Shown: positions 50,566-60,031, counted from the first letter of the stretch. The stretch is DNA of 64,000 nucleotides from Chthonomonas sp. (GCA_016788425.1 JAEURQ010000003.1:403282-467281); one strand, 5' to 3'. Translations and numbers: made by a program. Notes: generated from the sequence alone by a model not told the origin.

Positions 50566-53500
50566 CTAAAACACGTGGCCGGTGAATAAGGTGGATGACC
50601 CCGCCCCGAGCAGTTCCAGAACTTTCTTCTCCGCCGATTGGCGGATGAGTTGGGGGAGGGTGGCGAGGTCTTTCTTGGCCACAGTGAAGGTCAGAGTTGC
50701 TTTCGTCGAGCGTTGAAGACTCGCGTCGATGTACTGCACGAATACCTTCACATTCACCGTTTCACCCTCCACGGAGTAGGTTGCCGAGACGCGGTGCACG
50801 TTCGGGTGTTTGGCCACCTCGGGCCAGTACTTCAGCGATTCGGATTTCGCGAATTCCTTTTGCATCATTGGCTCCAGGTTCAGGGGGTCTTCCTCGTCTT
50901 GGCTAAACGAGCCCAACAGAATAATCGGCTTGGGCGGTTTGAGGCCGACCATCCCGCGCTTGCTCGGGCTGGTCACGCCCAGATCAAACGACTGATTCGT
51001 CGGCGACGCCTTTAGTTCGGGGCGTTGAACCGCCTTGAGGCCGACCTCGTTTTTTAGGCTCTCGACCCGCTCGGCGGCATAGCGCAACCACGTGCGCACA
51101 TCCAAAAAGAGTTCGCCGCCGGGCGCCTCACGCAGACCCTCGCCGTTGGCGCGGTCAATTGCCTCGAGCAGCGAATAGGTCAGCATGCCGTGCTCCACGT
51201 TGCTCGCCTCGTAGCTCAGTTGGTCGGCGGCCGAGCCGGCCAGCACCCACGTGCCGGTGCTCTCGCGAATGGATTCGTAGGCGCGTTGATAGTCGCTGGG
51301 CACCGAGCGGGCCGCGAAGAGAGACTCTTGCGCCGCGCCGCTGTGGCAGGTGTCCAAAATCACGACCTGCTTTTTGGCGGGAATCTGGCTCAACGCCAGG
51401 CGAAGGTCCTCGCCCGAAATCGTCGCCGTCGCCGCCGAAAGCTCGCTGAGGTCTGCCGGGTTTGCTTCGGCTGTCAGATAGAAGTAGCCCGATTTTTCGC
51501 CGATTTGGCTAGTGCCGTGGCCGCTAAAGAACACAACAATGATGTCGCCGGCGGTCGCTTTGCTTTGCACATCTTTGAACCACGCGAGGATGTTTGTCCG
51601 GGTCGGGCGGTTTACCGGCATGGGGTCGGATGTCACCAGCGTGGTGACGTTCACCTTGCCCGGCAGAAGCTGGCTAGCGAGGTCCTTCACGGTGCGACCA
51701 AGCACGCGAGCATCGTTGGCCGGCGCAGTTAAGTCGCCATCTTCGCCCACATAGTCCGAGGTCCCGGCGAACAAGGCGTATACCTTCACATCGGGCACCT
51801 CAAGGTCCTTGGGGACACCCAAATCGGTAAGGTTTGTCGGGCTCGTCAGAGTCCCTTGCTCGTTGGTCGCATTGACCTCAAGATAGTTCGATTTCTGCGA
51901 GCCAAGCTCGAGCATGGATTGCGGCAAGAGATACTGCTTATAGTCCTGGGTGTCGATCTTGAAGTAGCCAACGCCGTCGCGAGTGACGATTTCTTTGCCG
52001 TTGAGAAACACGCGGACCTTGCCAATACCGCCGCCATCGCGCTCGGTCAGCGAGATTTCAAACTCGGTCGGCTTGCGGGCCGACTTGGTCACCTTTACTC
52101 CGGGATAGAGCTTGAGCGATTCCAGCGAGGGCACCGGCCGCAAGGCTTCCAAATTGCTGCCAAGCACCTTCGCCATCAGACTCGGTTCATAAAACTGCTG
52201 CTTCAGCTGCTCCACGCTAATGGGTTCCAGGCCGCCTGACCAGCGCAACACGTATTTCGCGCCGTTGACTCGGGTGGGGTCCACCGCGTCGTAGCGTCCG
52301 GCGGGGTCCATGGCCAGCCAAGTGAAATTGTCGGGGTCGTCGGTCGCCACTGCCTCGTCGGTCAGAGTTACAAAGTTCGCCAACCGCTGATTGGTCATGG
52401 TCGGCGGCTTGCTGGCATCAGTCGTTTCTGCGCGCGGCTGCGAATCATAAAACGTCACGCCGTCGGTCGCATCAACGGTCGCGATTCGCGTTCCGCCCGG
52501 GTGATAGATCGCTTGTTTGAGCTCGTCGGTGGCCCGGAACTCGGAGACGATCGCGCCGGTGAGGTAGTCCACTTGGCGTACCTTGTCGCCGAGAACCGCG
52601 AGCACCCACGGCTTTTCCGGGTGGATGCGCGCATCCAGGTCGTCGTACTCCTTGTTCTCAATCTTGCACACGGATTTGCCGGTCGCCACGTCAACCGTTA
52701 CGATGCCCGAATAGTTGATGATCACGGCGTTCTTATCGCCTTGCACGAGCCGCAAACCCGTGCTATCGGTCATGCCGTAATCCTTCAGGTTCTGCTTATA
52801 GCGCACGACACCAGTTTCGGCGTCGTAGTTAATCAGGGTCGCGTTGTCGGCCACCAAAACCGTCTTGTTATCCGCGGAGATGCCGGCGTGCATGGCCATG
52901 CCGAAGTGCTCGCCGAACTCGGCCACCACCTTGCCGGTGCGGTGGTTGTAGCGCACGAGTTTTTCGACCTTCCCAACCTTAAAATCGGAAACCAAAACGG
53001 TCTGCTTGTCATTGAAAAACTGGAGCCGGAAGATCATGTTATCGGGCTCGGTGGCTTGCACAATCGTGTCGTCGCCCAACTTGTCTTCGGGGCGCATCGC
53101 GCCCACGCCGAGCTTCCCATCCGTATCCAGCACGGCGGCAAACTTGCCATCATCCGAAAACCACATTTGCTTGAAGTTGTCGGGCAGGCCGTCGCTGGCC
53201 GAACTCACGCCAACGCCGCGCGCTCCGGCATCGGGGAACACCGCGCCGAGGTCCACACCGATCATCTTGTTGTACTCCGTGAAATCGGGAATCAGCATGC
53301 GTCCTCCCAGCTGAGTTTGTACGGGATAGCGGAGCGCCGGCAAAACAGCGGGGGCGTCGCCACCACTCAGGTCCCACAGCCGGTGCGGGTACTTCGCGCC
53401 AAAGCCGATCTCCTTGCTCTCGTACTGTGTGAGCATCCAATCACCGTCGCCAACAAACCTGATGTGGCGCACGCCGGTGGTAGCGGCGATGATGCGCTCG

Positions 53501-54681
53501 TCGTAGCTGTTCGAGCCCAGGTTAAACTTGCGGATCGCCCCGGTTTGGTAGCCAATCCAGAACGACTTCCCATCGGTCGAAAATGTGGCCGCCGTCGGCC
53601 CGGCAAACTCCTGGCCCGGCTCCTGCGACTTCGCCGTGTTGACGTCCCACAGAATCATTTCGTCCACGTCCGAATAGGTGCCAACCTTGGTCCCGTCGGC
53701 GGACACTCGGATCTCGCGGATGGCGTCGGAGTTGCCTTTGAGCGTGCGAACCAGCGCGCCCGTGGAGCGCGAATAAAGCTGAACCTCGCCATTTGCCGAG
53801 TAAGCCGAAACCAGCTCTTCGTTGGTGCCGAGGAAATGGCCGAACACGTCGGCGTTGCTGCTTCCGGCGGCCATGCGGTGGGCAAAGTTCGTCGGCCACG
53901 TGCGGACGAGGGCGCCGGTCGCGGTGTCAACCATCGCCACCTGCCCCTGAAAGTGATTCGCGTTGACGTCGAATTCGCCGACGGTGGTCACCAGCAGCGA
54001 TTTGGTGTCTTTGCTGACGACCATGCCAAACGAAGGGCCGGCCCAACCGCCTTTGATCTGGGTTGAAATCTGTTTGTCGGGGCCGACGATCACGCCGCCT
54101 CGCGGACTCACGGCGGCGAACCCTTGGGGGCCAAAACTCTCGATCGCCTGCACGACATTCTCGCCGAGCGAATGCGTCACGTTTGTCAGTGGATTGCCGG
54201 TTTCGGCAATGATTAACTGCCCCTTTGATGTACCGATCGCGATGCGCGAGCCGTCACTGGAGATCGCCGCGGAGAAAAATTCCTGCCCTTCCTTGGCCGG
54301 CACGGAGGCCAGCATCACGGCGGTCTTGGCGTCCCACACGCGGGCCTCTTCCTTTCCGACCGTCAGAATGCGCTGTCCATCCCCGCTAAACGCGACGACA
54401 TGCACCGATTCGGTGTGACCACCGAGCACGCGCAGCAAGGTCATGGTGGTGGGATCCCAAAGCCGCGGTGAACTCGAGCGGTCGTGCGTAATTAGGCGCG
54501 TGCCGTCCTTCGACTCGATCATGTCGAACACCAGATTGTTTGACGACATCGGGATGAGCCTCACCTTGGGTTCGCCGATTTGCGCCATCGGCCGAGGCGC
54601 GAGGGCCGGTTGAGCGTAGCTAGCGGCCAGCAGCGAAAGGGCCGCGAGACCAAGGAGGGGACGAGCAAGAGCAGTGCGCAT
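50566..54681 (-). CDS. Large secreted beta-propeller protein with C-terminal caspase-like (C14) domain
   Basis: The protein is about 1371 residues from ATG 54681, which starts a signal peptide (MRTALARPLLGLAALSLLAA); the open frame further upstream crosses a terminator and is not used. Residues of about 40-850 are WD40-like repeats (VFDMIESKDGTRLITHD, GGHTESVHVVAFSGDGQRIL, RVWDAKTAVMLASV and others), probably two propellers. A strand-rich linker precedes the caspase fold from about 965 (VKVYALFAGTSDYVGEDGDL). The catalytic His lies in VFFSGHGTS (about 1054) and Cys in ILDTCHSGAA (about 1111). The last 170 residues resemble nothing I know. Such proteins may be proteases triggered through the propeller. 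A terminator separates it from the upstream small caspase gene. Confidence 0.87.
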   Translation of the reverse strand: MRTALARPLLGLAALSLLAASYAQPALAPRPMAQIGEPKVRLIPMSSNNLVFDMIESKDGTRLITHDRSSSPRLWDPTTMTLLRVLGGHTESVHVVAFSGDGQRILTVGKEEARVWDAKTAVMLASVPAKEGQEFFSAAISSDGSRIAIGTSKGQLIIAETGNPLTNVTHSLGENVVQAIESFGPQGFAAVSPRGGVIVGPDKQISTQIKGGWAGPSFGMVVSKDTKSLLVTTVGEFDVNANHFQGQVAMVDTATGALVRTWPTNFAHRMAAGSSNADVFGHFLGTNEELVSAYSANGEVQLYSRSTGALVRTLKGNSDAIREIRVSADGTKVGTYSDVDEMILWDVNTAKSQEPGQEFAGPTAATFSTDGKSFWIGYQTGAIRKFNLGSNSYDERIIAATTGVRHIRFVGDGDWMLTQYESKEIGFGAKYPHRLWDLSGGDAPAVLPALRYPVQTQLGGRMLIPDFTEYNKMIGVDLGAVFPDAGARGVGVSSASDGLPDNFKQMWFSDDGKFAAVLDTDGKLGVGAMRPEDKLGDDTIVQATEPDNMIFRLQFFNDKQTVLVSDFKVGKVEKLVRYNHRTGKVVAEFGEHFGMAMHAGISADNKTVLVADNATLINYDAETGVVRYKQNLKDYGMTDSTGLRLVQGDKNAVIINYSGIVTVDVATGKSVCKIENKEYDDLDARIHPEKPWVLAVLGDKVRQVDYLTGAIVSEFRATDELKQAIYHPGGTRIATVDATDGVTFYDSQPRAETTDASKPPTMTNQRLANFVTLTDEAVATDDPDNFTWLAMDPAGRYDAVDPTRVNGAKYVLRWSGGLEPISVEQLKQQFYEPSLMAKVLGSNLEALRPVPSLESLKLYPGVKVTKSARKPTEFEISLTERDGGGIGKVRVFLNGKEIVTRDGVGYFKIDTQDYKQYLLPQSMLELGSQKSNYLEVNATNEQGTLTSPTNLTDLGVPKDLEVPDVKVYALFAGTSDYVGEDGDLTAPANDARVLGRTVKDLASQLLPGKVNVTTLVTSDPMPVNRPTRTNILAWFKDVQSKATAGDIIVVFFSGHGTSQIGEKSGYFYLTAEANPADLSELSAATATISGEDLRLALSQIPAKKQVVILDTCHSGAAQESLFAARSVPSDYQRAYESIRESTGTWVLAGSAADQLSYEASNVEHGMLTYSLLEAIDRANGEGLREAPGGELFLDVRTWLRYAAERVESLKNEVGLKAVQRPELKASPTNQSFDLGVTSPSKRGMVGLKPPKPIILLGSFSQDEEDPLNLEPMMQKEFAKSESLKYWPEVAKHPNVHRVSATYSVEGETVNVKVFVQYIDASLQRSTKATLTFTVAKKDLATLPQLIRQSAEKKVLELLGAGSSTLFTGHVF

Positions 54682-54720
54682 GACGGGGTTCACCAATAAG
54701 ATTCGGACGGAATTTGACTT

Positions 54721-54754
54721 ACAAAAAGGGCGGGGAGAGCATTTCTCCCCGCCC
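54721..54754 (-). terminator. Rho-independent terminator between the two caspase-like genes
   Basis: On the minus strand GGGCGGGGAGA pairs with TCTCCCCGCCC, followed by TTTTTGT. It separates the small caspase-like gene from the large one, either ending the first transcript or partly limiting readthrough into the second. Confidence 0.88.
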
Positions 54755-54766
54755 AGTGCGGGGTTT

Positions 54767-55738
54767 TTACAGAGGCAGGAACGATGCGTTAATGCGATCG
54801 GCCGAGGTTGCCTCGGCGTTCGGCGTCTGCGTAAAGCCCTTGTCATCGAGCAGTTCGGCAATCGCGCTCACTGTGTCGCCGATCGGCAGGGCGGGTTCCT
54901 CGCTCAGAACGGCATTGAGCACCAGCGTGAACAAGCCGTGCGCTTGCATGTTCGGGCCGCTCACGTCGGAGCTGGTTTGGTTGTCCTTGCTGGCGAAAAT
55001 GAAGCACGTGGTGGCTTCGGTACCGGCCATCGAGCGAGCCTTCACTGTCTGAGAAACTGCCGCGAGTTTGTTGGCGAGCGCCATCTGTGCCTTCACCATG
55101 TTCTTCGGCAACAAGTAGCGGTTCTTACCGGGTCGGATTTTTAGACCCTTCTTGAACATGACACCCATGCTGTCCAGGCCGAGGATTTCGTTGAGCGTGG
55201 CGGGCGGTTTGCTCATGCCACCGGCAAAGCAGCTGTCAAAGAGGAACGTGCTGCTGATGCCCGCGTTGCGAAGGAGCGGGCCGAGTTCCTTAAAGAAGTC
55301 GCTCGTCACCAAGCGCATGTCTTGCAGAACGATAACCGACTGCTTGCCGCTTGCCTTTTCCTTGTTGTCAATTTGCGAACCGTGGCCGCTGAACTGAAAG
55401 AACACGTGGTCGCCCGATTTGGCGCTTTGCACCAGCCAGCGCACCGCGTCGACGAACTTCTCGCCCGTCACTTCTTTGTCGGCCATCATCTTGAGATTAG
55501 CGGCCTTGACCCCGTACTTCTTTTGCAGAAGATCGTAGTAAGCCTTGGCGTCGTTCACGCAGCCGCTCAGCTTGTTGTCCACTGGCTTGCCGTTTTCGTC
55601 CTTAAACGGGTTGCCCGTTGCGTCGGTGGGGTTCGGGTAATCGTTAACACCCATGACCAGACCATAAGTTTCGGCAAATGCCGCTGTTGCAAAAGAACCG
55701 AAGGCGATTGCCACTGTCAAGACTTTCATTGTTTTCAT
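54767..55738 (-). CDS. Secreted caspase-like (C14/metacaspase-type) protein
   Basis: The protein has 323 residues from ATG 55738 (ATG 55729 is possible), with signal peptide MKVLTVAIAFGSFATAAFA. The caspase fold starts at once: TYGLVMGVNDYPN, LSGCVNDAKAYYDLL, VFFQFSGHGSQ (catalytic His about 118) and TFLFDSCFAGG (catalytic Cys about 169). Metacaspase-type enzymes cut after Arg or Lys and often need calcium. A C-terminal part of about 90 residues contains a large loop and FTLVLNAVLSE. AAAGGTAA precedes the start. The pair with the large propeller protein suggests related functions, though a terminator lies between them. Confidence 0.9.
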   Translation of the reverse strand: MKTMKVLTVAIAFGSFATAAFAETYGLVMGVNDYPNPTDATGNPFKDENGKPVDNKLSGCVNDAKAYYDLLQKKYGVKAANLKMMADKEVTGEKFVDAVRWLVQSAKSGDHVFFQFSGHGSQIDNKEKASGKQSVIVLQDMRLVTSDFFKELGPLLRNAGISSTFLFDSCFAGGMSKPPATLNEILGLDSMGVMFKKGLKIRPGKNRYLLPKNMVKAQMALANKLAAVSQTVKARSMAGTEATTCFIFASKDNQTSSDVSGPNMQAHGLFTLVLNAVLSEEPALPIGDTVSAIAELLDDKGFTQTPNAEATSADRINASFLPL

Positions 55739-55889
55739 AGTTACCTTTATCCGTAAAGGATTGTTCGATCCATCAAACGCCTTCACCCGCCGGGTGTTTC
55801 GCAAGATTTTTGGATTATTTATGAATCCCCGTATTTTCTATTTTGACCGTAACTGCGGCATGGCGTGGCGCGTCGGGCGCAATTTTTGC

Positions 55890-55902
55890 TATGTTTCTAA
55901 CC
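55890..55902 (+). promoter_or_regulatory. Putative leaderless promoter (-10 TATGTT) for the sirtuin gene
   Basis: TATGTT (55890-55895), TCTAACC, then GTG 55903. This argues against the in-frame ATG at 55891, which lies inside the hexamer. Confidence 0.5.
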
Positions 55903-56592
55903 GTGAAAGTGGTTGTTCTCACCGGCGCGGGGATTTCGGCGGAATCGGGCTTGGCGACGTTTCGATCCGACACGGGACTCTGGGCGGAGTACCGGATTGA
56001 GGACGTCTGCACGCCCGAGGCGTTGCAACGCGACCCGACGACGGTGCTCGAGTTCTACAACCTGCGTCGCCGGGAGGCCGCGAGCGCCGAGCCCAACGCG
56101 GCCCACCACGCCCTGGCCGAGTTGGAACGCCACACTGAGGTGCAGATCGTTACGCAGAACATTGACGACCTCCACGAGCGCGCGGGATCGCGACGAGTAC
56201 ACCACCTGCACGGCGAGGTGTTCAAGGTGCGCAGCATGGAGAACTTCAACCTGGTGATGGAGGCGCGCGACGACATTATTGTGGGCGACCTCGCGCCCGA
56301 TGGTTCGCAGCTGCGCCCGCATGTGTGCTTCTTTGGCGAAACGCCCTATGGGTTTGAGCTGGCGACGGACTGGGCGATGCAAGCGGATGTGTTTGTTGTG
56401 ATCGGCACGAGCCTCAACGTGTATCCCGCCGCCGGGCTGGTGGACATGACGCAGGCCGAGCGCATCGTGCTCATTGACCCCGATCCGCCCCGCATTGGCT
56501 GGCTCGAGGGTCGTCTGGAAGTAATCAACGAACCCGCCTCGCTTGGGGTGCCGAAGCTTGTGCGGGGTTTACTTGCGAACGAACCAGCTTGA
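55903..56592 (+). CDS. Sirtuin (NAD-dependent protein deacylase, class III-like)
   Basis: The protein has 229 residues from GTG 55903 (MKVVVLTGAGISAESGLATF). Sirtuin blocks: GAGISAESGLATFRSDTGLW, TQNIDDLHERAG, HHLHGEV (catalytic His), GTSLNVYPAAGLV and IDPDPP. The Tyr and Arg in FYNLRRRE match the pair that marks desuccinylase/desmalonylase (SIRT5/CobB) enzymes. The four Cys that bind structural zinc in most sirtuins are missing; the region between HGEV and the next block is short and Cys-free. It removes acyl groups from protein lysines and yields nicotinamide. It stands apart from other genes of acyl metabolism. Confidence 0.9.
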   Translation: MKVVVLTGAGISAESGLATFRSDTGLWAEYRIEDVCTPEALQRDPTTVLEFYNLRRREAASAEPNAAHHALAELERHTEVQIVTQNIDDLHERAGSRRVHHLHGEVFKVRSMENFNLVMEARDDIIVGDLAPDGSQLRPHVCFFGETPYGFELATDWAMQADVFVVIGTSLNVYPAAGLVDMTQAERIVLIDPDPPRIGWLEGRLEVINEPASLGVPKLVRGLLANEPA

Positions 56593-56680
56593 AATGCACC
56601 GCCGAATCGTGCCAAAATAGTACAGATTCCGACCTCGCCTAACATTCCCCCGGCGTGGTTCGTAGAACGAGACGATTCCC

Positions 56681-57439
56681 ATGATTCAGATTTCGAATTT
56701 GCACGCGCGCGTCGAGGACAAAGAGATCCTCCGAGGCATTGACCTGACGATCAATCCCGGCGAGGTGCACGCCATCATGGGGCCGAACGGCTCGGGCAAA
56801 AGCACCCTTGCCAACATCATCGCGGGGAAGGACGGCTACGAGGTCACCGAGGGCGACATTCAGTTTCAGGGCGAATCCATTTTGGAAATGGAGCCCGAAG
56901 AGCGAGCCGCGGCGGGCGTGTTTCTCGCCTTCCAATATCCGATTGAAATTCCCGGCGTGAGCAACACCTACTTCCTGCGCACGGCTCTGAACGCGGTGCG
57001 CAAGGCACGCGGCGAAGCGGAAATGGATTCGATGAGCTTTATGAAGTTCATGCGCAGCAAGCTGGAATTGCTCCACCTGAGCGAAGACCTGCTGAAGCGC
57101 AGCGTGAACGAAGGCTTCTCGGGCGGCGAAAAGAAGCGCAACGAGATTTTCCAAATGGCCGTGCTGGAGCCGAAGTTTGCCGTGCTGGATGAGACCGACA
57201 GCGGGCTGGACATTGACGCCCTGCGCGTGGTCGCCGACGGCGTGAACGCCCTGCGCGGCGGCGAGCGGGGCATCCTGGTGATCACGCACTACCAACGCTT
57301 GCTGAACTACATCGTGCCCGATTTTGTCCACGTGCTCATGGGCGGTCGCATCGTGAAGAGCGGCGACAAGAACCTGGCGCTGGAGATGGAAGAACGCGGT
57401 TACAGTTGGCTAGAAGACGAGGTCGCCGCCGGAGTCTGA
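56681..57439 (+). CDS. sufC: Fe-S cluster assembly ATPase SufC
   Basis: The protein has 252 residues. ABC ATPase motifs: Walker A GPNGSGKSTLANII, FSGGEKKRNEIFQMA (SufC signature), Walker B FAVLDETDSGLDID and HYQRLL. FLAFQYPIEIPGVSN is also typical of SufC. Together with SufB and SufD it forms the Suf scaffold for Fe-S cluster assembly in the cytoplasm. The ATG lies about 90 bases after the sirtuin stop, with TAGTAC upstream as a possible promoter element. sufD follows seven bases later. sufB and sufS are not present here. Confidence 0.95.
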   Translation: MIQISNLHARVEDKEILRGIDLTINPGEVHAIMGPNGSGKSTLANIIAGKDGYEVTEGDIQFQGESILEMEPEERAAAGVFLAFQYPIEIPGVSNTYFLRTALNAVRKARGEAEMDSMSFMKFMRSKLELLHLSEDLLKRSVNEGFSGGEKKRNEIFQMAVLEPKFAVLDETDSGLDIDALRVVADGVNALRGGERGILVITHYQRLLNYIVPDFVHVLMGGRIVKSGDKNLALEMEERGYSWLEDEVAAGV

Positions 57440-57446
57440 CGCGAGC

Positions 57447-58760
57447 ATGGTTACCGAATTGCCCACCCAACTTCTCAACGCCACGCCGACCGGTCGCACC
57501 GTCGCCGGGTCGCTGCAAACCCGCGCCTGGGACATGCTCGGCGGAGTGACGTTGCCCACGCACCAATCGGAAGAGTGGCGCTACATCCCCATGCGCTTGC
57601 TGAGCGAGATCACCTGGCAAGAGCCGGTGGCGGCCACCGTTTCGGCGGCGGACCTGCTGGATATTCCGGTCGCCTCGCAAGCCGAGAGCCTGGCCGTGAT
57701 CGTGAACGGCACGTTCCGCGCCGACCTGTCGCATGGTCTTGAAGGTTTGGCGGTCGAAGGACTGGCAGCGGCGATCTCCATGGGCAAGGCCGATAAGCTC
57801 GGTCAACTCGCCGATCTCGACACGACTTCGTTTGAAGTCGCCGCGCACCACGGCGTGCTCCGCAAGCCCGGGATTGACCTCTTCGCACGGCTGAATACGG
57901 CCACCTTTACTGACGGCGTTTACTGCCGTCTGGAGAAGGATGCGCAGGTCGCCGCGCCGATCGTATTCTTGTTCTTGACGACGGGTTCGGCAACTCGGGT
58001 GTCGCCGCGGGTGTACTTCGTGGCCGAGTCCGGCGCGGAAGCGACGATCGTCGAAGTCCACGCCACGCTCGGTTCGGAGCCCACCTTGAGCCTGCCCGTG
58101 ACCGAAGCTTGGATCGCGCCGAACGCGAAGATCGAGTACGTGAAGTTGCAGATTGAAGGCCCGGCCGCTCGCCATATTGCCCTGACCGAAGTCGAGCAAA
58201 GCGGCGATTGCACGTTCAAGCATTACAACGTGTCGTACGGCAGCCTGCTCACCCGCAACGATGTGAACTGCGCGATCATCGGCCAGAACGCGCACACCCG
58301 CCTGGATGGCGTGACGTGCATCGCCGGCGAGCAGTTGGTGGACAACCACACGCGCCTGGACCACGCAATGCCGAACTGCGAGAGCTTTGAGGCTTATAAG
58401 CACTTGCTCGACGGCAAGAGTACGGCGGTGTTTAACGGCAAGATTTTCGTGTACCAAGACGCGCAAAAGACCGACGCCAAGCAGACAAACCAAACGGTGC
58501 TCCTCTCGCCGACGGCGACCATGAACACCAAACCGCAGCTGGAGATTTTCGCCGACGACGTGAAGTGCACGCACGGCGCGACGGTCGGTCATTTGGAAAC
58601 GTCGATGCAGTTCTATCTGCAGTCGCGCGGCATCCCCGCGAGCGAAGCTCGCGCGCTGCTGGTGTACGCCTTCGCCGCCGAGGTTTTGGACCAAATCGAG
58701 TCCGAGCCAGTCCGCGAGGAGCTGGAATCTCTGTTGTTCGCGAAGTTGCGGCAGAGCTAG
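57447..58760 (+). CDS. sufD: Fe-S cluster assembly protein SufD
   Basis: The protein has 437 residues. The start of the conserved region is LPTHQSEEWRYIPMRLL, typical for SufD. The parallel beta-helix core carries GDCTFKHYNVSYGSLLTRNDVN, LVDNHTRLDHAMPNCES and HGATVGHLETSMQFYLQSRGI, the last block containing the His and the interface with SufC. It differs from SufB, which has a longer N-terminal region and a KCSVxxxS motif. The length and order sufC-sufD are typical. The 153 bases after its stop hold the glpX promoter region and no gene. Confidence 0.92.
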   Translation: MVTELPTQLLNATPTGRTVAGSLQTRAWDMLGGVTLPTHQSEEWRYIPMRLLSEITWQEPVAATVSAADLLDIPVASQAESLAVIVNGTFRADLSHGLEGLAVEGLAAAISMGKADKLGQLADLDTTSFEVAAHHGVLRKPGIDLFARLNTATFTDGVYCRLEKDAQVAAPIVFLFLTTGSATRVSPRVYFVAESGAEATIVEVHATLGSEPTLSLPVTEAWIAPNAKIEYVKLQIEGPAARHIALTEVEQSGDCTFKHYNVSYGSLLTRNDVNCAIIGQNAHTRLDGVTCIAGEQLVDNHTRLDHAMPNCESFEAYKHLLDGKSTAVFNGKIFVYQDAQKTDAKQTNQTVLLSPTATMNTKPQLEIFADDVKCTHGATVGHLETSMQFYLQSRGIPASEARALLVYAFAAEVLDQIESEPVREELESLLFAKLRQS

Positions 58761-58914
58761 TCGGCTATCAGCAACTGCGGGTGGGTGATTCGGCGGCCCA
58801 AGTTCGGGGGCAAAACCGAAGTTAACGGAACGCACAAAGAATCCGGCGAACGAAAACGCCTCCGGCACCCGATCATGTATCCTATCACCACGAACAGCGT
58901 GGTTCGATAAAAAC

Positions 58915-59868
58915 ATGAGCCTGGACAATCTGGATTTTCTGCAGGTTACGGAAGCAGCGGCGCTTTCTTCCGCTCGATGGGTCGGCAAGGGGAATCGCGA
59001 CGAAGCGGACCGTGCGGCCTGCGAGGCAATGCGTTTCAAACTCAACGAGATGTCGATGGCGGGCACCATCGTCATCGGCGAAGGTGAGCGCGACGAGGCC
59101 CCGATGCTCTTCATCGGCGAGGAACTCGGCACCGGCACGGGCCCCAAAGTGCAAATTGCGGTGGACCCGCTCGAAGGCACCAATCTGTGCGCCAACGGCA
59201 CTCCCAACAGCATCGCGGTCTTGGCCGCCACGGTCGAATCCGGCGGTTGGCTGATGCATGCCCCCGACTGCTACATGGAAAAGCTCGTCGTCGGCCCGGA
59301 ATGCAAAGACATCGTCGACATCACTCTCCCGCCCGCGGTGAACGTGCGGCTGATGGCCAAGGCCCAGGGCAAGGATGTGGACGAATTGATCATCGGCATT
59401 CTCGATCGTCCCCGCCACGAAAAGCTGATTGACGAAGTGCGCCACGCCGGCGCACGGGTTCACCTCATTCCCGATGGCGACCTCTCGGTGGCCATTGCCG
59501 CCCTCGATCCGGATTCGGGCGTGGACGGCCTGATGGGCACGGGTGGTGCGCCCGAAGGCGTTCTTTCCGCCGCCGCCGTACTTTGCTGCGGAGGAGGCAT
59601 GCAAGCCCGCCTCGTCTTCACCAAAGACGAGCAGCGCGAACGCGCCGTGAACATGGTGGATGGCGACGTCAACCGGGTGTTCCGCACGGAAGATTTGGCT
59701 CGCGGGAAGGTCGTGTTCGTGGCCACCGGCATCACCAGCGGCGACTTGCTCAAGGGCGTGCGCTACAAGCGCGGCGCGGCCTACACCGAGTCCATCGAAA
59801 TGCGGTCCGACACCGGCACGATCCGCCGGATTGAGACCATGCACCAAGATGGGTTCGCCGAGTTCTAA
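58915..59868 (+). CDS. glpX: Class II fructose-1,6-bisphosphatase (GlpX type)
   Basis: The protein has 317 residues. Blocks: TEAAALSSARWVGKGNRDEAD, TIVIGEGERDEAPML, AVDPLEGTNLCA (metal-binding Asp/Glu), GTGGAPEGVLSAAA and a final RRIETMH. The enzyme removes the 1-phosphate of fructose 1,6-bisphosphate in gluconeogenesis; some relatives also use sedoheptulose bisphosphate. TATCCT (58878-58883) may be the -10 box. ACCACG (58887-58892) pairs with CGTGGT (58898-58903), and CGAAC/GTTCG offers an alternative pairing just before the start. A terminator follows at 59938. Confidence 0.94.
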   Translation: MSLDNLDFLQVTEAAALSSARWVGKGNRDEADRAACEAMRFKLNEMSMAGTIVIGEGERDEAPMLFIGEELGTGTGPKVQIAVDPLEGTNLCANGTPNSIAVLAATVESGGWLMHAPDCYMEKLVVGPECKDIVDITLPPAVNVRLMAKAQGKDVDELIIGILDRPRHEKLIDEVRHAGARVHLIPDGDLSVAIAALDPDSGVDGLMGTGGAPEGVLSAAAVLCCGGGMQARLVFTKDEQRERAVNMVDGDVNRVFRTEDLARGKVVFVATGITSGDLLKGVRYKRGAAYTESIEMRSDTGTIRRIETMHQDGFAEF

Positions 59869-59937
59869 AAAGGAAACCCTGCCAAAGATACTGGGTTTTA
59901 GCCAAAAGCTGACACGCGGGAACTAAATCGGTAAAAA

Positions 59938-59970
59938 TGGGAATCTGAGAGCCAGATTCCCATTTTTCTT
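59938..59970 (+). terminator. Rho-independent terminator after glpX
   Basis: TGGGAATCTG pairs perfectly with CAGATTCCCA around AGAGC, followed by TTTTTCTT. Confidence 0.93.
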
Positions 59971-60031
59971 CGGAACCCGAGTGAAGTGGGCGGCGTCAAT
60001 AGGGGTGTGCTCAGGGGCTAATGTTGGCGCG

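Noticed and set aside
52501-54066. Long plus-strand open frame inside the propeller/caspase-like gene
   Set aside because: Low-complexity His/Arg/Val-rich translation, no motif, and fully inside a well-supported gene on the other strand.
54682-54861. N-terminal extension of the large caspase-like protein
   Set aside because: It covers the terminator at 54721-54754 and would hide the signal peptide that starts at 54681.
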